Below are positions 24,167 through 35,542 of a stretch of DNA of 64,000 nt, piece after piece. Both the position numbers and the translations under genes were made by a program. The DNA comes from Lunularia cruciata. Taxonomy: Eukaryota > Streptophyta > Marchantiopsida > Lunulariales > Lunulariaceae. The notes below the pieces were generated by a model that searched no databases, was not told the origin of the DNA, and saw nothing but the letters and a program-made list of their open reading frames with translations. The DNA lies in assembly GCA_948567375.1 (NCBI GenBank), contig OX419758.1, positions 67,113,965 through 67,177,964 of the forward strand, given 5' to 3'. The first letter of the stretch is position 1. Every line of letters starts with the position of its first letter.

Positions 24167-26803
24167 CCTGACAACACCGGAAAATATCACTTTTGTGATA
24201 ATCAGGTAAGTAAGTTCATTCCCACAAAGATACTAGTCAGAAATGTCCAAATACAAAGTCAAATGTCACAATGTAGTTCTTCTTGGTTTTGTCTTTAATC
24301 TTTCAGGTAGCAACTACACCTAGAAGACAATAACAAGCATTGATTTGCAGTCTTGTCAAAATAATTTGTCACACTTAATTACAACTCCGTCAAATTTTAA
24401 CTAACAATCTTGATTGTGATGATTCGTTCTCTCTCAAAAATGGCACTTCATTGCAAAACAACTTTGACTCAGAATTGTGTTCCACCCCTCCACTGAAGGC
24501 ACAACTTCCTTGATCAAAATTGCTTCACATCAACAATGCACTACACTCACAAATGCTAAATACTACCAACACTACAATTCTTCTTAGATCTATCAAGGCA
24601 TTGCTCCAATTGCACTTCACTCAGGATCAAATACATAGAATAAAGATCAAGGCTGCAACCAACATCCAACAAACACATTGACTTGCATTTCAAAATTCTC
24701 CATATGCTCAAAAACACAATCACAATGTTGATACTCAAAATTAAGCTCAAGCAATAAGCACTACTTCACAACACTTTGCTTTATCTATTCTCAAAAACTA
24801 TGAGCACTAAACAACATATGAATGCAAATGCCACCTTTAAATAGGCAAAGCACTTCAGCAATTATCTAACAACTATATGTTCTACAATAACTTTTCTAAC
24901 CTACAGATCCAAAATGACAATGCACCGCTTCATATTGCCTCTTCAAATCTCAAAACTCTTCCTACTCCAATCCAATGTCTACCTCTTCCTCGGCTTCCAA
25001 ACCCAATCCCAAAGTAACCTTACATACTACTCTATCCTCGGGTTTCCCAACTTCTAATTTTTCCACCAATTCTAACACTCTTAACACAATTCTAACACTT
25101 CATGCCAATCTTCTCAATAAATTGCTAGCTCTGCCTCAAATTTGGCCTTCATTGTCTCCTTCTCCTTCTCTTTTTGCACTACCTTCTCTTCCAAATTACA
25201 AAGTAACTCCCTCAATCTTTCTTCTTCTCTATACCCCACTGTTAACTCTCTTTGCCAGAGCTGCTTCTTCTCTTCTACACTTTGCATTGCTCTATTGAGC
25301 TCTTGCTCCTTCTCTACTACTCTTGCCATAACACTGATGATCTCTAATCAAGAATCAACAAACTGCTATTTCAAGATTTCATACTCAACTATTTGTCTTT
25401 CACTAGCTAGGACATTTTGCTCTATTACTCTCTTTTTACTTCCTACTTCTCTCTACAAGTTCTCAATTACTTGATTTTTACTACTACATCTACTCATAGT
25501 ACTTTGCTCCTCTCCTTGGGTTAGACTCTCCTTCAACTCCAAGTCCTCTTCTTCTAACCTCACCAATATTTGCAACACAGTCTTTACTTCCGGACACTCT
25601 AATTGCATCTCTTTCTTCTTCTCTTCTAGCTTTATCATCAATGGGCATACAATCTCCTATAGATACTCCACTCCTCCACTCTGATTCACTTCTGCTTGTA
25701 GGCTTTTCTTGTTCTTTGCTTCATCTTCCCCTAACACTCTTCTCCTAAGCCAAAGTTGCCTTATTAGAAGGGATTGCTTGCTCCCCAAACTTTCACTTTC
25801 CATTTCTCTTGTTCAACTCGGCCTTGACTCATTTGTCACTTTTCTTTTGGACAGACACCTCTCTGAATGATAACTTGATAACTTGTCCATGCTTTTGATC
25901 TACAGAATGTATTGCTGCTCCTCCGCATCAGCATCTCTTCTTAAGTTGGGATGGAAGTGCGACACCATCTTGTGTCTTTTTGCCACGTCCAACATATTTA
26001 ATCCCAAATAAAAGTGGGCTGCAAACGGCACAATATATTGTGGAGATGACTTGTCTTGCAAATTCCACACCATTTGCCTTGTGCATTGATGGAAGCACTT
26101 TGCCCAATTGATTGGTTCCCCTGCAAACATCTTATGGAAGAACACCGCTTGATGTTTCATCACATAAATGGTTTTTTTGCTTGACGATAGCCATCATTGC
26201 TCCTACAATGCCTCTCCTCACATGGTCCTTGTAACTCTTGACTTTATAACCATTCTTCATACATTTTGCAAAAAAGTCATCTTGCACTTCTTAGGTTTCT
26301 TCAACTACTTCTCCTTTCCCCAAGAATGTGGCTCCCTGCTCTTCACCCGCCTCTCTTCTGAGTACTAACCTCCAATTTGACTTTGTCCATCAAGCAAGAT
26401 TTCCTCTCTTGCCCTCTACCTTGGGTCCATTGAGACATTTACTCTCAATGATCTTGGTCATGAAACCTAGAAAACTAAGGTTCTAGTTCTATGCTAGAAA
26501 TGTGATCCAAAGCCTGCTCAAGACTTTGATTCTTATAATCACATCTAATCTCCAAATCGGATGATTTCTCACTATGAATTTGGAGTTGTTCTTTCCACCA
26601 CCCATCTTACTCTCCTCCACTCTAGGTTGGTGACTACTCTTTGACCGACTCATGGACTTACTCTCCTTACTTCTTCTCAATGCACAAGCACGTCTCTTAC
26701 TACACTCTCTTTTCCATTATCTCCCTCAAGATGACTGCTTAATGGCGATGGGAAATTACTTGTCATCTCTTTGTCTATATCCCAAAGTTTATAGTGATGT
26801 GCT
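24167..26803 (-). mobile_element. D-LTR4: truncated family D LTR
   Basis: The 3' end (CCGGTGTTGTCAGG, mutated) lies at 24167. The LTR runs on the minus strand to about 26803, where D-LTR5 begins (TGTGACACCCCGGCAAATATC read on plus). The first 380 or so bases of the LTR are missing. Its ORF is of subfamily II, like the D+ LTR. D-LTR5 may have inserted into it, but the partner junction is lost. Confidence 0.72.
24990..26640 (-). pseudogene. LTR-encoded ORF, copy 4 (subfamily II, fragments)
   Basis: Readable pieces include GGGKNNSKFIVRNHPIWRLD, KHQAVFFHKMFAGEPINWAK and YIVPFAAHFYLGLNMLDVAK (about 26160-25900). Coiled-coil pieces (RVVEKEQELNRAMQSVEEKK) follow at about 25330-25114. Deletions and stops separate them. 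The order is the same as in the intact-frame copy 2. Confidence 0.6.
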
Positions 26804-27708
26804 TGTGACACCCCGGCAAATATCACTTTTGCGGTAATCAGGTAAGTAAAGTTTGTTCCCGTAGAGATACGAGTCAGAAATGTCTAAATACGAGGTCAAA
26901 CAATAATAATGTAGTTCTTCTTGGTTGCGTCTTTAATCTCTCAAGTAGAATCACACCCAAAAGAGAGTAATAAGCACTAATTCTCAATCATGAATTAACA
27001 CTCCTTAATCACAACTCCTTCAATTCTTTCCAAACAATCTTGATTGTGATGATTCAGGCTCTCCCAAAAATAGCATTTCACTGCAAAATGACTTCGCCTC
27101 ACAATTGTGTTCCACCCCTCCATTGAAGGCACAACTTCCTCAATCGAAATTGCTTCACATCAACACTACGCTGCACTCACAAATGCAGAATACTAACAAC
27201 ACTACAATTCCTCTCATATCTGTCATGGCGTTGCTCCAATTGCACTTCACTCAAGATTAAACACACAGAATGAAGATCAAGGCTACGAAATCCAACATCC
27301 AGCAAACACTCTGACTTGCACTTTGAATTTTTCCAAACACTCACAAACACAATCACAACGTTGATACTTGGAATCAAGCTCAAGCGACGAGCACTACTTC
27401 ACAGCACTTTGCTTTATCTATTCTTAGAAATAATGAGCACTGAACAACATTAGATTGCAAATGCCACTCTTAAATAGTGAAGTTATTGACGGTTATTTTC
27501 CTAATGTACCTCTTCCTAATAACTCTACAAACCTGCAGATCTGAAATGACAATGCACTTCTTCATATCTACCTATTCAAATCTCAAATTGGTTACTAATC
27601 CGATCCGATGTCTACTTCTTCCTCGGCTTTCAAACCCGATCCCAAAGTGACTTCAATTCCTACTACTCTGTCCTTGGGTTTCACAATTCCTACATCTTCT
27701 ACCAGATT

Positions 27709-28398
27709 TGTAACACCCATATGTGCATGTGTGTGGTATTGTGATATTTAACTTGGTATTACAAGTACTTAAGAGATATTATTTACATAGAGATAAAGGA
27801 TGGTTCTATATTAGTCATAGTTAGCTAAAGTTATTCATAGCTAAGATAGAGGGGACCTTACTTTAGAGGAAGTAGAAAAGATGAGCACCACTATTTTGGA
27901 TTTTAGTGTGTTGACTTAGTATTATTCCTAGGTGTTTGGCTTTGAGGAAAGAGTTGAGAACTCTTGGGCCCGCAAGCCTTTTTGTTTTGGATTCTTCTTT
28001 AGTCCAAGGATAGCCTATGTGAAGGAATCCTTGACTTAGTGGTTGGGTCAAGATAAGACCACATGCTTAGGGGAATATGCCCATGTGAATGGATATTCCT
28101 TCCTACTTTTTGACTTTACTTGACTTTTAGTCTAGTAACTTGAGTTACTACGGTAATTAGTAACTTTGGTACGTAACTATTTCACAAGTATATAAACAAG
28201 GGGTGAGGAGGTACTCATCATCCTTTCATTTGCAACTATCTCTCTCTCATTGAGTTCTCTAGTGAGCAATGTCTTGAGTCTTGGAGTGTTAGCCTTGGAG
28301 GAGTATGATGGAGTTGGGGTTCCTTGCCTTCTTAGTCCATGGTGCACTATCATAATAGCGATCAGAGGTTCATCCTGAGTGAGAGACAGGCCGGCTCA
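27709..28398 (+). repeat. 5' LTR of A3
   Basis: 690 bp from TGTAACACCC to GGCTCA. It contains a GTAAC-rich cluster and a TATATAAAC box and is followed by the primer site. Confidence 0.93.
28134..28197 (+). promoter_or_regulatory. Family A LTR promoter: GTAAC cluster and TATA box
   Basis: GTAACTTGAGTTAC (inverted repeat GTAAC/GTTAC), GGTAATTAGTAAC and GTACGTAAC lie within about 45 bp. TATATAAAC at 28189-28197 follows. The block is kept in A2, A3 (both LTRs), A4 and A5. This is a plausible U3 core promoter with a repeated activator site. The factor is unknown. Confidence 0.6.
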
Positions 28399-28401
28399 CA
28401 T

Positions 28402-28421
28402 TTTTGGTTCCGTTGCCGAGA
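28402..28421 (+). other. Primer-binding site of A3
   Basis: TTTTGGTTCCGTTGCCGAGA begins 3 bp after the LTR. It shares CCGTTGCCG and flanking bases with the plant tRNA-Asp complement TGGCGCCGTTGCCGGGGA. The same site follows the A5 LTR. Confidence 0.65.
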
Positions 28422-28441
28422 CCTCCCTAGAAGGCAAGATA

Positions 28442-28612
28442 ATGTTCCGCGTTCAGTTCTACATTAGGCAGAAGGAGGCTATGAGAGCTCACTTGGAGAG
28501 AACATTAGGAGAGAAGAGGGCTGAACTTATGTTAGAGAACCAAGATCCATTTGTATACCCTGTAGTTCATTATGATGTCTTTGAGGTGATTTCGTACATC
28601 TTGTACACATGA
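28442..28612 (+). CDS. Family A leader ORF, about 56 codons
   Basis: ATG 28442 opens MFRVQFYIRQKEAMRAHLER and ends at TGA 28610. The sequence is charged and helical. The same reading, with changes, appears in A2 (about 8450) and A5 (about 63840), including the position of the TGA. It may be a small leader peptide or a leftover of a longer captured gene: a further protein-like stretch (ERLCEVD...HFFNF) follows in a shifted frame at 28616-28878. No known domain is visible. Confidence 0.35.
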   Translation: MFRVQFYIRQKEAMRAHLERTLGEKRAELMLENQDPFVYPVVHYDVFEVISYILYT

Positions 28613-29126
28613 GAGGAATTGGAGAGATTGTGTGAGGTGGATTGCAGATTTTGGGGATTAAGGTGATTTTGGGCAAAATCTCAAGTTTGAGATCTGGACT
28701 TGAAATTTCTATACATGATAGCTTGGTTTATCTTACAGTTAGCACACTTGAAATTATTATGAGAGTTACTATGCGCACTCGGCTAGAATTTTTGAAAGTT
28801 GATAGGGTAAACTGCTCCCGCAATTGCATGTTCTCTGGAAAATTGTACAGAGTCTGCCATTTCTTCAATTTTCAGTGAATTGTCCTGAACATTTCCAAGA
28901 AAAATGAGTGCATTGTATCCTACCTGCTGCCACAAAAATGAGAGAAAGATCGTTTTTGCGCAGGGCGTTATGAGTTTTTGGAGTAAGGGGGGTGGTTTTC
29001 AAACCAAATATGAAACTTGTGTGCTGAATAGAAAGATGTCTAGGCCAAAGGCTAAATGAAAAGATCTGAAATTTTGCAGGGAGTGATATCATAGAGTTGT
29101 GATCAAGTGTAAAATTTCAGAGGACT

Positions 29127-29730
29127 GTGACATACAGGTTGGGAGATTTGAGTGACATTGTGAGGAAGGGTCAATTCTGTAGAGTGGAGATCTCATGCAT
29201 GAGAAGTTTGAGATCAACAAAAAGCATGTTTGAGTATTTAGATTCATCTTTGGAACATGGAGGGTCATCAAGAGTGGAAATTGAGATTATGCAAGGTTCC
29301 CCAAGGGTTTGAGGTGATTGTAGGGGTTTATTTGAGGAAAAGAGAGTTTACAATAGAATTTGAAGAGAGTATTGAGAGGATCCAAAAACCTACACCACTT
29401 GGAGGAAAGATTGAGTCTAAGTGCTTTCTATGTAGAGAGAAGGGACATAAGGCAAGTTCATATCCATTGACCTTTGAGAGCAAGAGATTGAGGGAAAGGA
29501 GAGGCTTACTTGACTTGGGTTTGCATGTTGGACCTTCTTCACCAAGATTGGGAGGGAGAAGATCTAAGACCAAGGAGTTGTGTGAGGTTTGTGGAGTTGA
29601 AGGACTTCCAAAAGGACATGAGTGTAGTGGAGTAAAAGCACTTTTGGAAACTTTGGTGAAGGATCTTGGAGAGAGTCTTAGTACAGCTACAGAAATACTA
29701 CCACCTTCATCAGCTAGTTCTCAAGATTAG
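29127..29730 (+). pseudogene. A3 leader ORF with zinc-finger-like Cys pairs
   Basis: Two overlapping frames (29127-29312 and 29257-29730) are joined in A1 by one base fewer in a C run, so A3 has a frameshift near 29290. The protein contains CFLCREKGHKASSYPL (C-X2-C-X4-H, last Cys replaced by Tyr), a basic segment (KRLRERRGLLDLGLHVG), then CEVCGVEGLPKGHEC (C-X2-C-X8-H-X-C) and an acidic tail. It lies between the leader and gag, an unusual place for a retrotransposon ORF. A nucleic-acid-binding accessory role is a guess. Confidence 0.5.
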
Positions 29731-29965
29731 TGATGGAGATAATCTTTCAACTTATGGATAAACTATCCATGAGAGTTAGATTAATATGCACTCTAGGATT
29801 TGATGTTGCTATAGAAATCTTGGAGCAACCTGAACCTTTTGTGTTCCCTAGAGTGGATTATTCTCAGATGGTGTTAGTCATGTATATACTCTATTAGTAA
29901 TAGAGTGAGAGAAAAGAAAAGAGAAAAAAAAATTTGAGAGAAAAGAAAAATAGTGAAGGGTTAAG

Positions 29966-32900
29966 ATGGGGAAACTTCCGGTTTTCTTTGGCAAGGATGG
30001 AGAAGATGTGGAGGCCTTTGTGAGAGACTTCAAGAGAGCTTGCATATGAAACAATGAGAGGAGGAAGAATGAGTGGGCCTCATTATTACCAGATTTCTTT
30101 GAGGATACAACGCTTACATGGTATGAGTCAGAATACCAAAAGAGAGAGAGGAGAGATGGGGAAGAGGAGTCTTGGGAGACTTTGACTTCAGCACTCATTG
30201 AGAACTTTCTTCCTGATGAGAGTTATGAGAGATTGATGAGTGAGGTTACATTTCTCAAGCAAAAAGATGGAGAGAAAGTGAGAGTCTATGTGGAAAGAGT
30301 GGAAAAGTTGGAGTCCAGATTTCACATAGTGTTGAGGAAGGGTGGGGATGATGTGGAGACTACTATGATTGGCATAGGGGCCATGCTCACCAAGAATTTT
30401 GTGGGAGGGTTGAGACCACAAATTAGAAGCAAGGTGAGATATGAGAAACCTTCTTCCAAGGTTGAAGCTATCAAGATCGCAATTTGTATGGAGGAGAGTT
30501 TGGAAGGGGATGAGAGTGATTTGGTGGTGAAGGAGGTTGTGCATCCTCCTCAAGGCTACAAGTATGGTGGAACTTCTGATACTTTGGTGAAAAGGGTTGC
30601 ACCACAAGTAGAAGTTGCTCCAGTTCTTGCACCTCCACCAAAAGATCCACTCCAAACCATCACAGAACAACTTGCGGATCTCAAGATCAATGTGGTGCAA
30701 CTATGGGAGAAGAGAGAGGTGGATCAGAATGTAGGGAGAGGGCCTAGGAGTTATGGAAACTATCCATATAGAGGAGGCCAACCAGCCAAAAATTTCAATG
30801 ATAGAAATTGTTTTGGTTGTGGAGGAAGAGGCCATATCCAAAGGAATTGCCCAAATTCCACTTACCATGGAGGAAGGGGTTATGAGGGAGCCAATAGAGG
30901 GAAAGAGGGAGGTAGTGAAACCCAAGTGGCTCCTAACCCCAACAAAGGTAAAGGGATAGCATCCATAGATGTGGTTGAGAGCAAGTATGAGAAGGGAGAG
31001 TGCTCAAACTCCAAGGGTCTTAATTTGGAGCTTTTGGCACAAGAGAAGAAGAGAACTCGTTTTGCAGAGGATGTTCACTCTTCTCAGTGATTTACTTCAA
31101 GCAAGGATACTCCTATGTCTACTAGGAGCACTCGCACCTCAACACCATCAACAACAAAGACTCCAAGGAAGAAGTTGGGGATGGAGGACTTCTTGATCTC
31201 AAAGCAACAATGGAACTACAATGTGTTGGAGGATGTTGGTAGTCACAAGGCTAACATCACAGTTGGCCAATTAATTGATTTGAACCCTACCTTGAGAAAG
31301 GAGCTTAAAGGTGGTTTGAGTTCTACAAGGAGCAAGAAGAAGAAGAAGGCAAAAGTTCCAATATCAATGGGGGTGGTGGATGCCAAGCCAGCACCATGGG
31401 AGGCTTGTGAATATGCCTCCAAGATTAATGTGAGAGTGAATGGTCACAACATCAAGGATGCATTGGTTGATGGAGGATCAGCAGTGAATGCCATGTCAGA
31501 AAGGTTGATGAAGAAGTTGGGTATGATACCCTCAAGACCTTCAATATTTGTGGTGAGCATGGCAAACAAGCAACAAGTTCAACCAGTAAGAGTGATGGAT
31601 AAGGTGGTAGTTTCAGTTATGGGAGTTCAAAATCTCATGACTTTCCAAGTCTTGAAAGATTCAAGCTATGACTTACTTCTTGGGAGGCCATGGTTGAGAG
31701 AAGCACGCACAACTGATCGATGGCACAAAGGGTACTTGAGGATTGGGCCATCAAACCATAGAGTCACAATTCCTATGACTAACACCACCAACACTTCACA
31801 TTCAGATACACCATCTTTTGATTATTGGGAATCAGATTCTGAAGAAGGAGCTTCAGGTGTGGACACAAGCATGGAGGAAGAGACTTCCACGGAGGAGGAT
31901 GAATCTGAATCTGAATCTGAATCTGATTCAGATGTGTATCCCTTGTGTGCTATGGATTTTGCACCTAAGCGTGAGGTTTTGAAGGACCCAGAAAAATCAC
32001 CATTGACACTTGAGGAGGTAGAGAGAAGGTTAGCTACCCTCAAGTATGGCCCAAAGGTTACCAAGGAGGAGAAGGTGAGATTTGAGGAGATTTTCCGCAA
32101 GTTCATCCATTTGTTTGCTTTTAGTTACAAGGATTTGAAGGAAGTCACCTTGGAGGAGCACAAGATAGAGGTGGAGTCACATGCAAGACCAATCCGCCAA
32201 AAGCAACGTCGCATTAGCCCACCAATATCTTTGGTTGTGAAGGAGGAGATTGATAAGCTCAAGGAGGCTGGATTTATCTTTGAGGTGGAGAATTCAGAAT
32301 GGGTGTCTCCAATTGTCATTGTGAAGAAAAAGAATGGCAAGCTTTGGGTATGTGTGGATTACAAGAAGCTCAATGCTGTTACCAAGAAGGACTACTACCC
32401 ATTGCCGTTCATTGATGAGATCTTGGAGGAGGTTGCAGGTCATGAGAGGTACAGTTTTGGAGATGATTATAGTGGATACAACCCAATCAAGATTGCACCA
32501 GAGCATCAACAACTCACCACATTCACCACACCTTGGGGAACTTACGCTTTCAAGGTCATGCCTTTTGGGCTTTGCAATGCTCCAGCCACATTCCAACGGG
32601 TCATGAACAAGGAATTTGAACCTTTCATTGGGAAATTTGTGAGAGACTTCATTGATGACTTTTGTGTTTATGGAAGCAAGGAGGAGCACTTTGAGCACCT
32701 AATCAAAGTCTTGCAACGCTTGGATGAGGCAACTGCATCACTCAACCCAGAGAAGTGCATTTTTGGATGTGAAGAAGGTCAACTTTTGGGTCACATCATC
32801 TCCAAGGATGGAATAGCAGTTGATCTTGAGAAGGTGAGGAAAATCTCAGACCTTCCATTCCCTTCAAGCTTGACAAAGTTACACCAATTCTTGGGGATGG

Positions 32901-34804
32901 TTGGATACTATAGGAGGTTCATCTTCTCATTTTCCAACAAGGCTTATGCATTGACCATCTACATGAAGAAGGGTGTAGATTACATGGTGATTTTGGAAGA
33001 CAAGGAGGCTCTCAAAGCTTTTGAGGAGCTCAAGCAATCCCTTGTTGTAGCTCCAATTCTTGCTAAACCTGATTGGAGTAAGCCTTTCATCCTCTACACT
33101 AATGCTTCTAATGTAGCTATAGGATGCACTCTTAGTCAATTAGTCCAAGATGGGCATGATCATCTAATAGCTTATGCTAGTAGGAAGATGGTTTCAACAT
33201 AGAAGAACTACTCTGTCATGGAGAGAGAAGGGTTGGCAGTGATCTTTGGTCTCAAGAAGGTTAGACACTACTTGATTGGAGGGAAAGCCACCATTGTAAC
33301 GGATCACAAGGCTTTGAAGTACATCTTCAACAAGCCTAATGTTGAAGGAAGACTAGCAAGGTGGATGATACTCTTGTTTGAGTATGACTACACCATTGAG
33401 GATAGGCCAGAAAAGAAACATGCAAATGCTGATTTGTTATCTAGAGCCTATGATCATGATGGAGATGAGCCAGTGGATGATTCCTTCTCGGATGAGGAGC
33501 TCATGACAATCTCAGTCACTCAAGAGGTTCCAATGGAGTACAAGGAGATTGTGGATTTTGTGACAAGAGGTAACTATCCAGAAGGGATGCATGCTAGAGA
33601 GAGGAAGGCCCTTGCAGCAAGATCTAGACCTTACACAATGGTGGAGGATATTCTTTTTCACCAAGGAGCAGATGGTCTACTTCGAAGAGCAGTGGGTAAG
33701 GAAGAGTCTATCCTACTCATAAAGGAGTTTCATGAAGGTTTAGTATGTGGAGGACACTTTGCAGGAAAGGTGACTGCTTTCAAGATTCTAGATGCAGGTT
33801 ACCATTGGAGAGGGATTTTCAAGGATTGTCTTGATTATTGCAAAAGTTGTCATGTTTGTCAAGCTTTTGCTAGAAAGTCTACATCCACTCCACCACTTAG
33901 ATCAATTCCATAACTAGGACCTTTTGAGAAGTGGGGAATTGATTTTGTAGGTCCTCTCAATAGAACCCCAAGGAACAATCGGTACATTGTGGTAGTTACT
34001 GATTACCTTACCAAGTGGGTTGAGGCTAGACCATTGAGGGACAAGAATGAAGATGAAGTGGGTAGATTTCTTTATGAATACATTATCACTAGGTTTGGAT
34101 GCACTTTGGAGTTGGTTTCTGATAGAGGAGGAGAGTTTACAAGAAGCATTACTACAGCCATGCTATGACATTTCTCTATCACACATAGAGTAACTACATC
34201 CTATAAGCCAAATTCCAATGGCTTGGCAGAGAGAACCAATCAGACCTTGTGCATGATGTTGGCCAAAGATGCAGAAATGGAGGGGGCTAAACATCATTGG
34301 GACAAGAGGATTCATGCAGTTTTGTGGGAGTATAGGACAACCATGAAGACTTCCACCGGATATTCTCCATTTCAATTGGTGTATGGTATTGAGTCTACCT
34401 TGCCTATTCTCTTTGATCTTCCTACCTTCCAAAGCATTCATAGGAGATTGAAGAAAGCACAAGGAGGTGATGCATAGAAGTCAAGGAAGGATGAACTCAT
34501 GGAGTTGGAAGAGGCAAGAGCAGTTGCTATGGTTTGAGTGGAGCAAGCCCAAAGGAAACAAAAGGAGAGCTATGACAAGAAGCAAGGCAAGAAGAAGGTG
34601 GAGACTTTCAAAGAAGGTGATTGGGTAATAATGTTTGATTCCATTCGATTCAAGAGAGTGCAAAAGAAATTTTTGCCTAAGTACTTTGGACCTTTCATAG
34701 TGGAGAAGGTGTGGGGCAATTACACCTATGATCTCAAGGATTTGGGAGGAAGACACTTTGATAGCATCAACCATGATAAGTTGAAGATGTACCATAGAAG
34801 GTAG
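29966..34804 (+). pseudogene. A3 gag-pol polyprotein (one frame, seven stops)
   Basis: From ATG 29966 a single frame of about 1,612 codons runs to 34804 with no frameshift. Stops are at 30047, 31088, 33200, 33911, 34166, 34475 and 34535. Order: gag capsid; CCHC knuckle CFGCGGRGHIQRNC (about 30810); Lys-rich linker; protease ALVDGGSAVNAM (catalytic Asp at 31469, D-G-G form); acidic Ser/Glu repeat (about 31900); RT with FIDDFCVYG at 32648 and [13 protein letters not shown]; RNase H with VTDHKALKYIF and ANADLLSRAY; integrase with HHCC (GGHF, CKSCHVC) and D,D,E (GIDFVGPL, SDRGGEF, GLAERTN); then the C-terminal tail. Catalytic residues look intact, so decay is recent. The TGA at 34535 is shared with A1 (1376-1378). 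Confidence 0.92.
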
Positions 34805-34837
34805 AGAGACCTTCACTTTGAAGACAAAGTGAAAACT

Positions 34838-34852
34838 TAGTCCGGGGGTAAA
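34838..34852 (+). other. Polypurine-like tract of A3
   Basis: AGTCCGGGGGTAAA lies directly before the 3' LTR. The same tract precedes the LTR in A1. It would prime plus-strand synthesis. Confidence 0.5.
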
Positions 34853-35542
34853 TGTAACACCCATATGTGCATGTGTGTGGTATTGTGATATTTAACTTGG
34901 TATTATAAGTAATTAAGAGATATTATTTATATAGAGATAAAGGATGGTTCTATATTAGTCATGGTTAGCTAAAGTTAGTCATAGCTAAGATAGAGAGGAC
35001 CGTACTTTAGAGGAAGTAGAAAAGATGAGCACCACTATTTTGGATTTTAGTGTGTTGACTTGGTATTATTCCTAGGTGTTTGGCTTTGAGGAAAGAGTTG
35101 AGAACTCTTGGGCCCGCAAGCCTTTTTGTTTTGGATTCTTCTTTAGTCCAAGGATAGCCCATGTGAAGGAATCCTTGACTTAGTGGTTGGGTCAAGATAA
35201 GACCACATGCTTAGGGGAATATGCCCATGTGAATGGATATTCCTTTCTACTTTTTGACTTTACTTGACTTTTAGTCTAGTAACTTGAGTTACTACGGTAA
35301 TTAGTAACTTTGGTACGTAACTATTTCACAAGTTTATAAACAAGGGGTGAGGAGGTACTCATCATCCTTTCATTTGCAACTATCTCTCTCTCATTGAGTT
35401 CTCTAGTGAGCAATGTCTTGAGTCTTGGAGTGTTAGCCTTGGAGGAGTATGATGGAGTTGGGATTCCTTGCCTTCTTAGTCCATGGTACGCTACCATAAT
35501 AGCCATCAGAGGTTCATCCTGAGTGAGAGACAGGCCGGCTCA
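34853..35542 (+). repeat. 3' LTR of A3
   Basis: 690 bp, the same length as the 5' LTR, with about 16 substitutions. The TATA box has changed to TTTATAAAC. It ends GGCTCA and is followed by the target duplication CAGATC. Confidence 0.93.

Larger units (their letters stand above)
27709..35542 (+). mobile_element. A3: complete family A Ty3/gypsy element
   Basis: The 7,834-bp element has two 690-bp LTRs, a tRNA-Asp-like primer site, a leader with small ORFs, a one-frame gag-pol and a G-rich polypurine-like tract. The LTRs differ at about 16 positions by my reading, so it is among the younger insertions here. A 6-bp duplication flanks it (CAGATT/CAGATC). Domain order protease, RT, RNase H, integrase defines Ty3/gypsy. 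The tRNA-Asp site and lack of a chromodomain suggest a Tat/Athila-like lineage (inference). Nonsense codons make it non-autonomous now. Confidence 0.93.
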
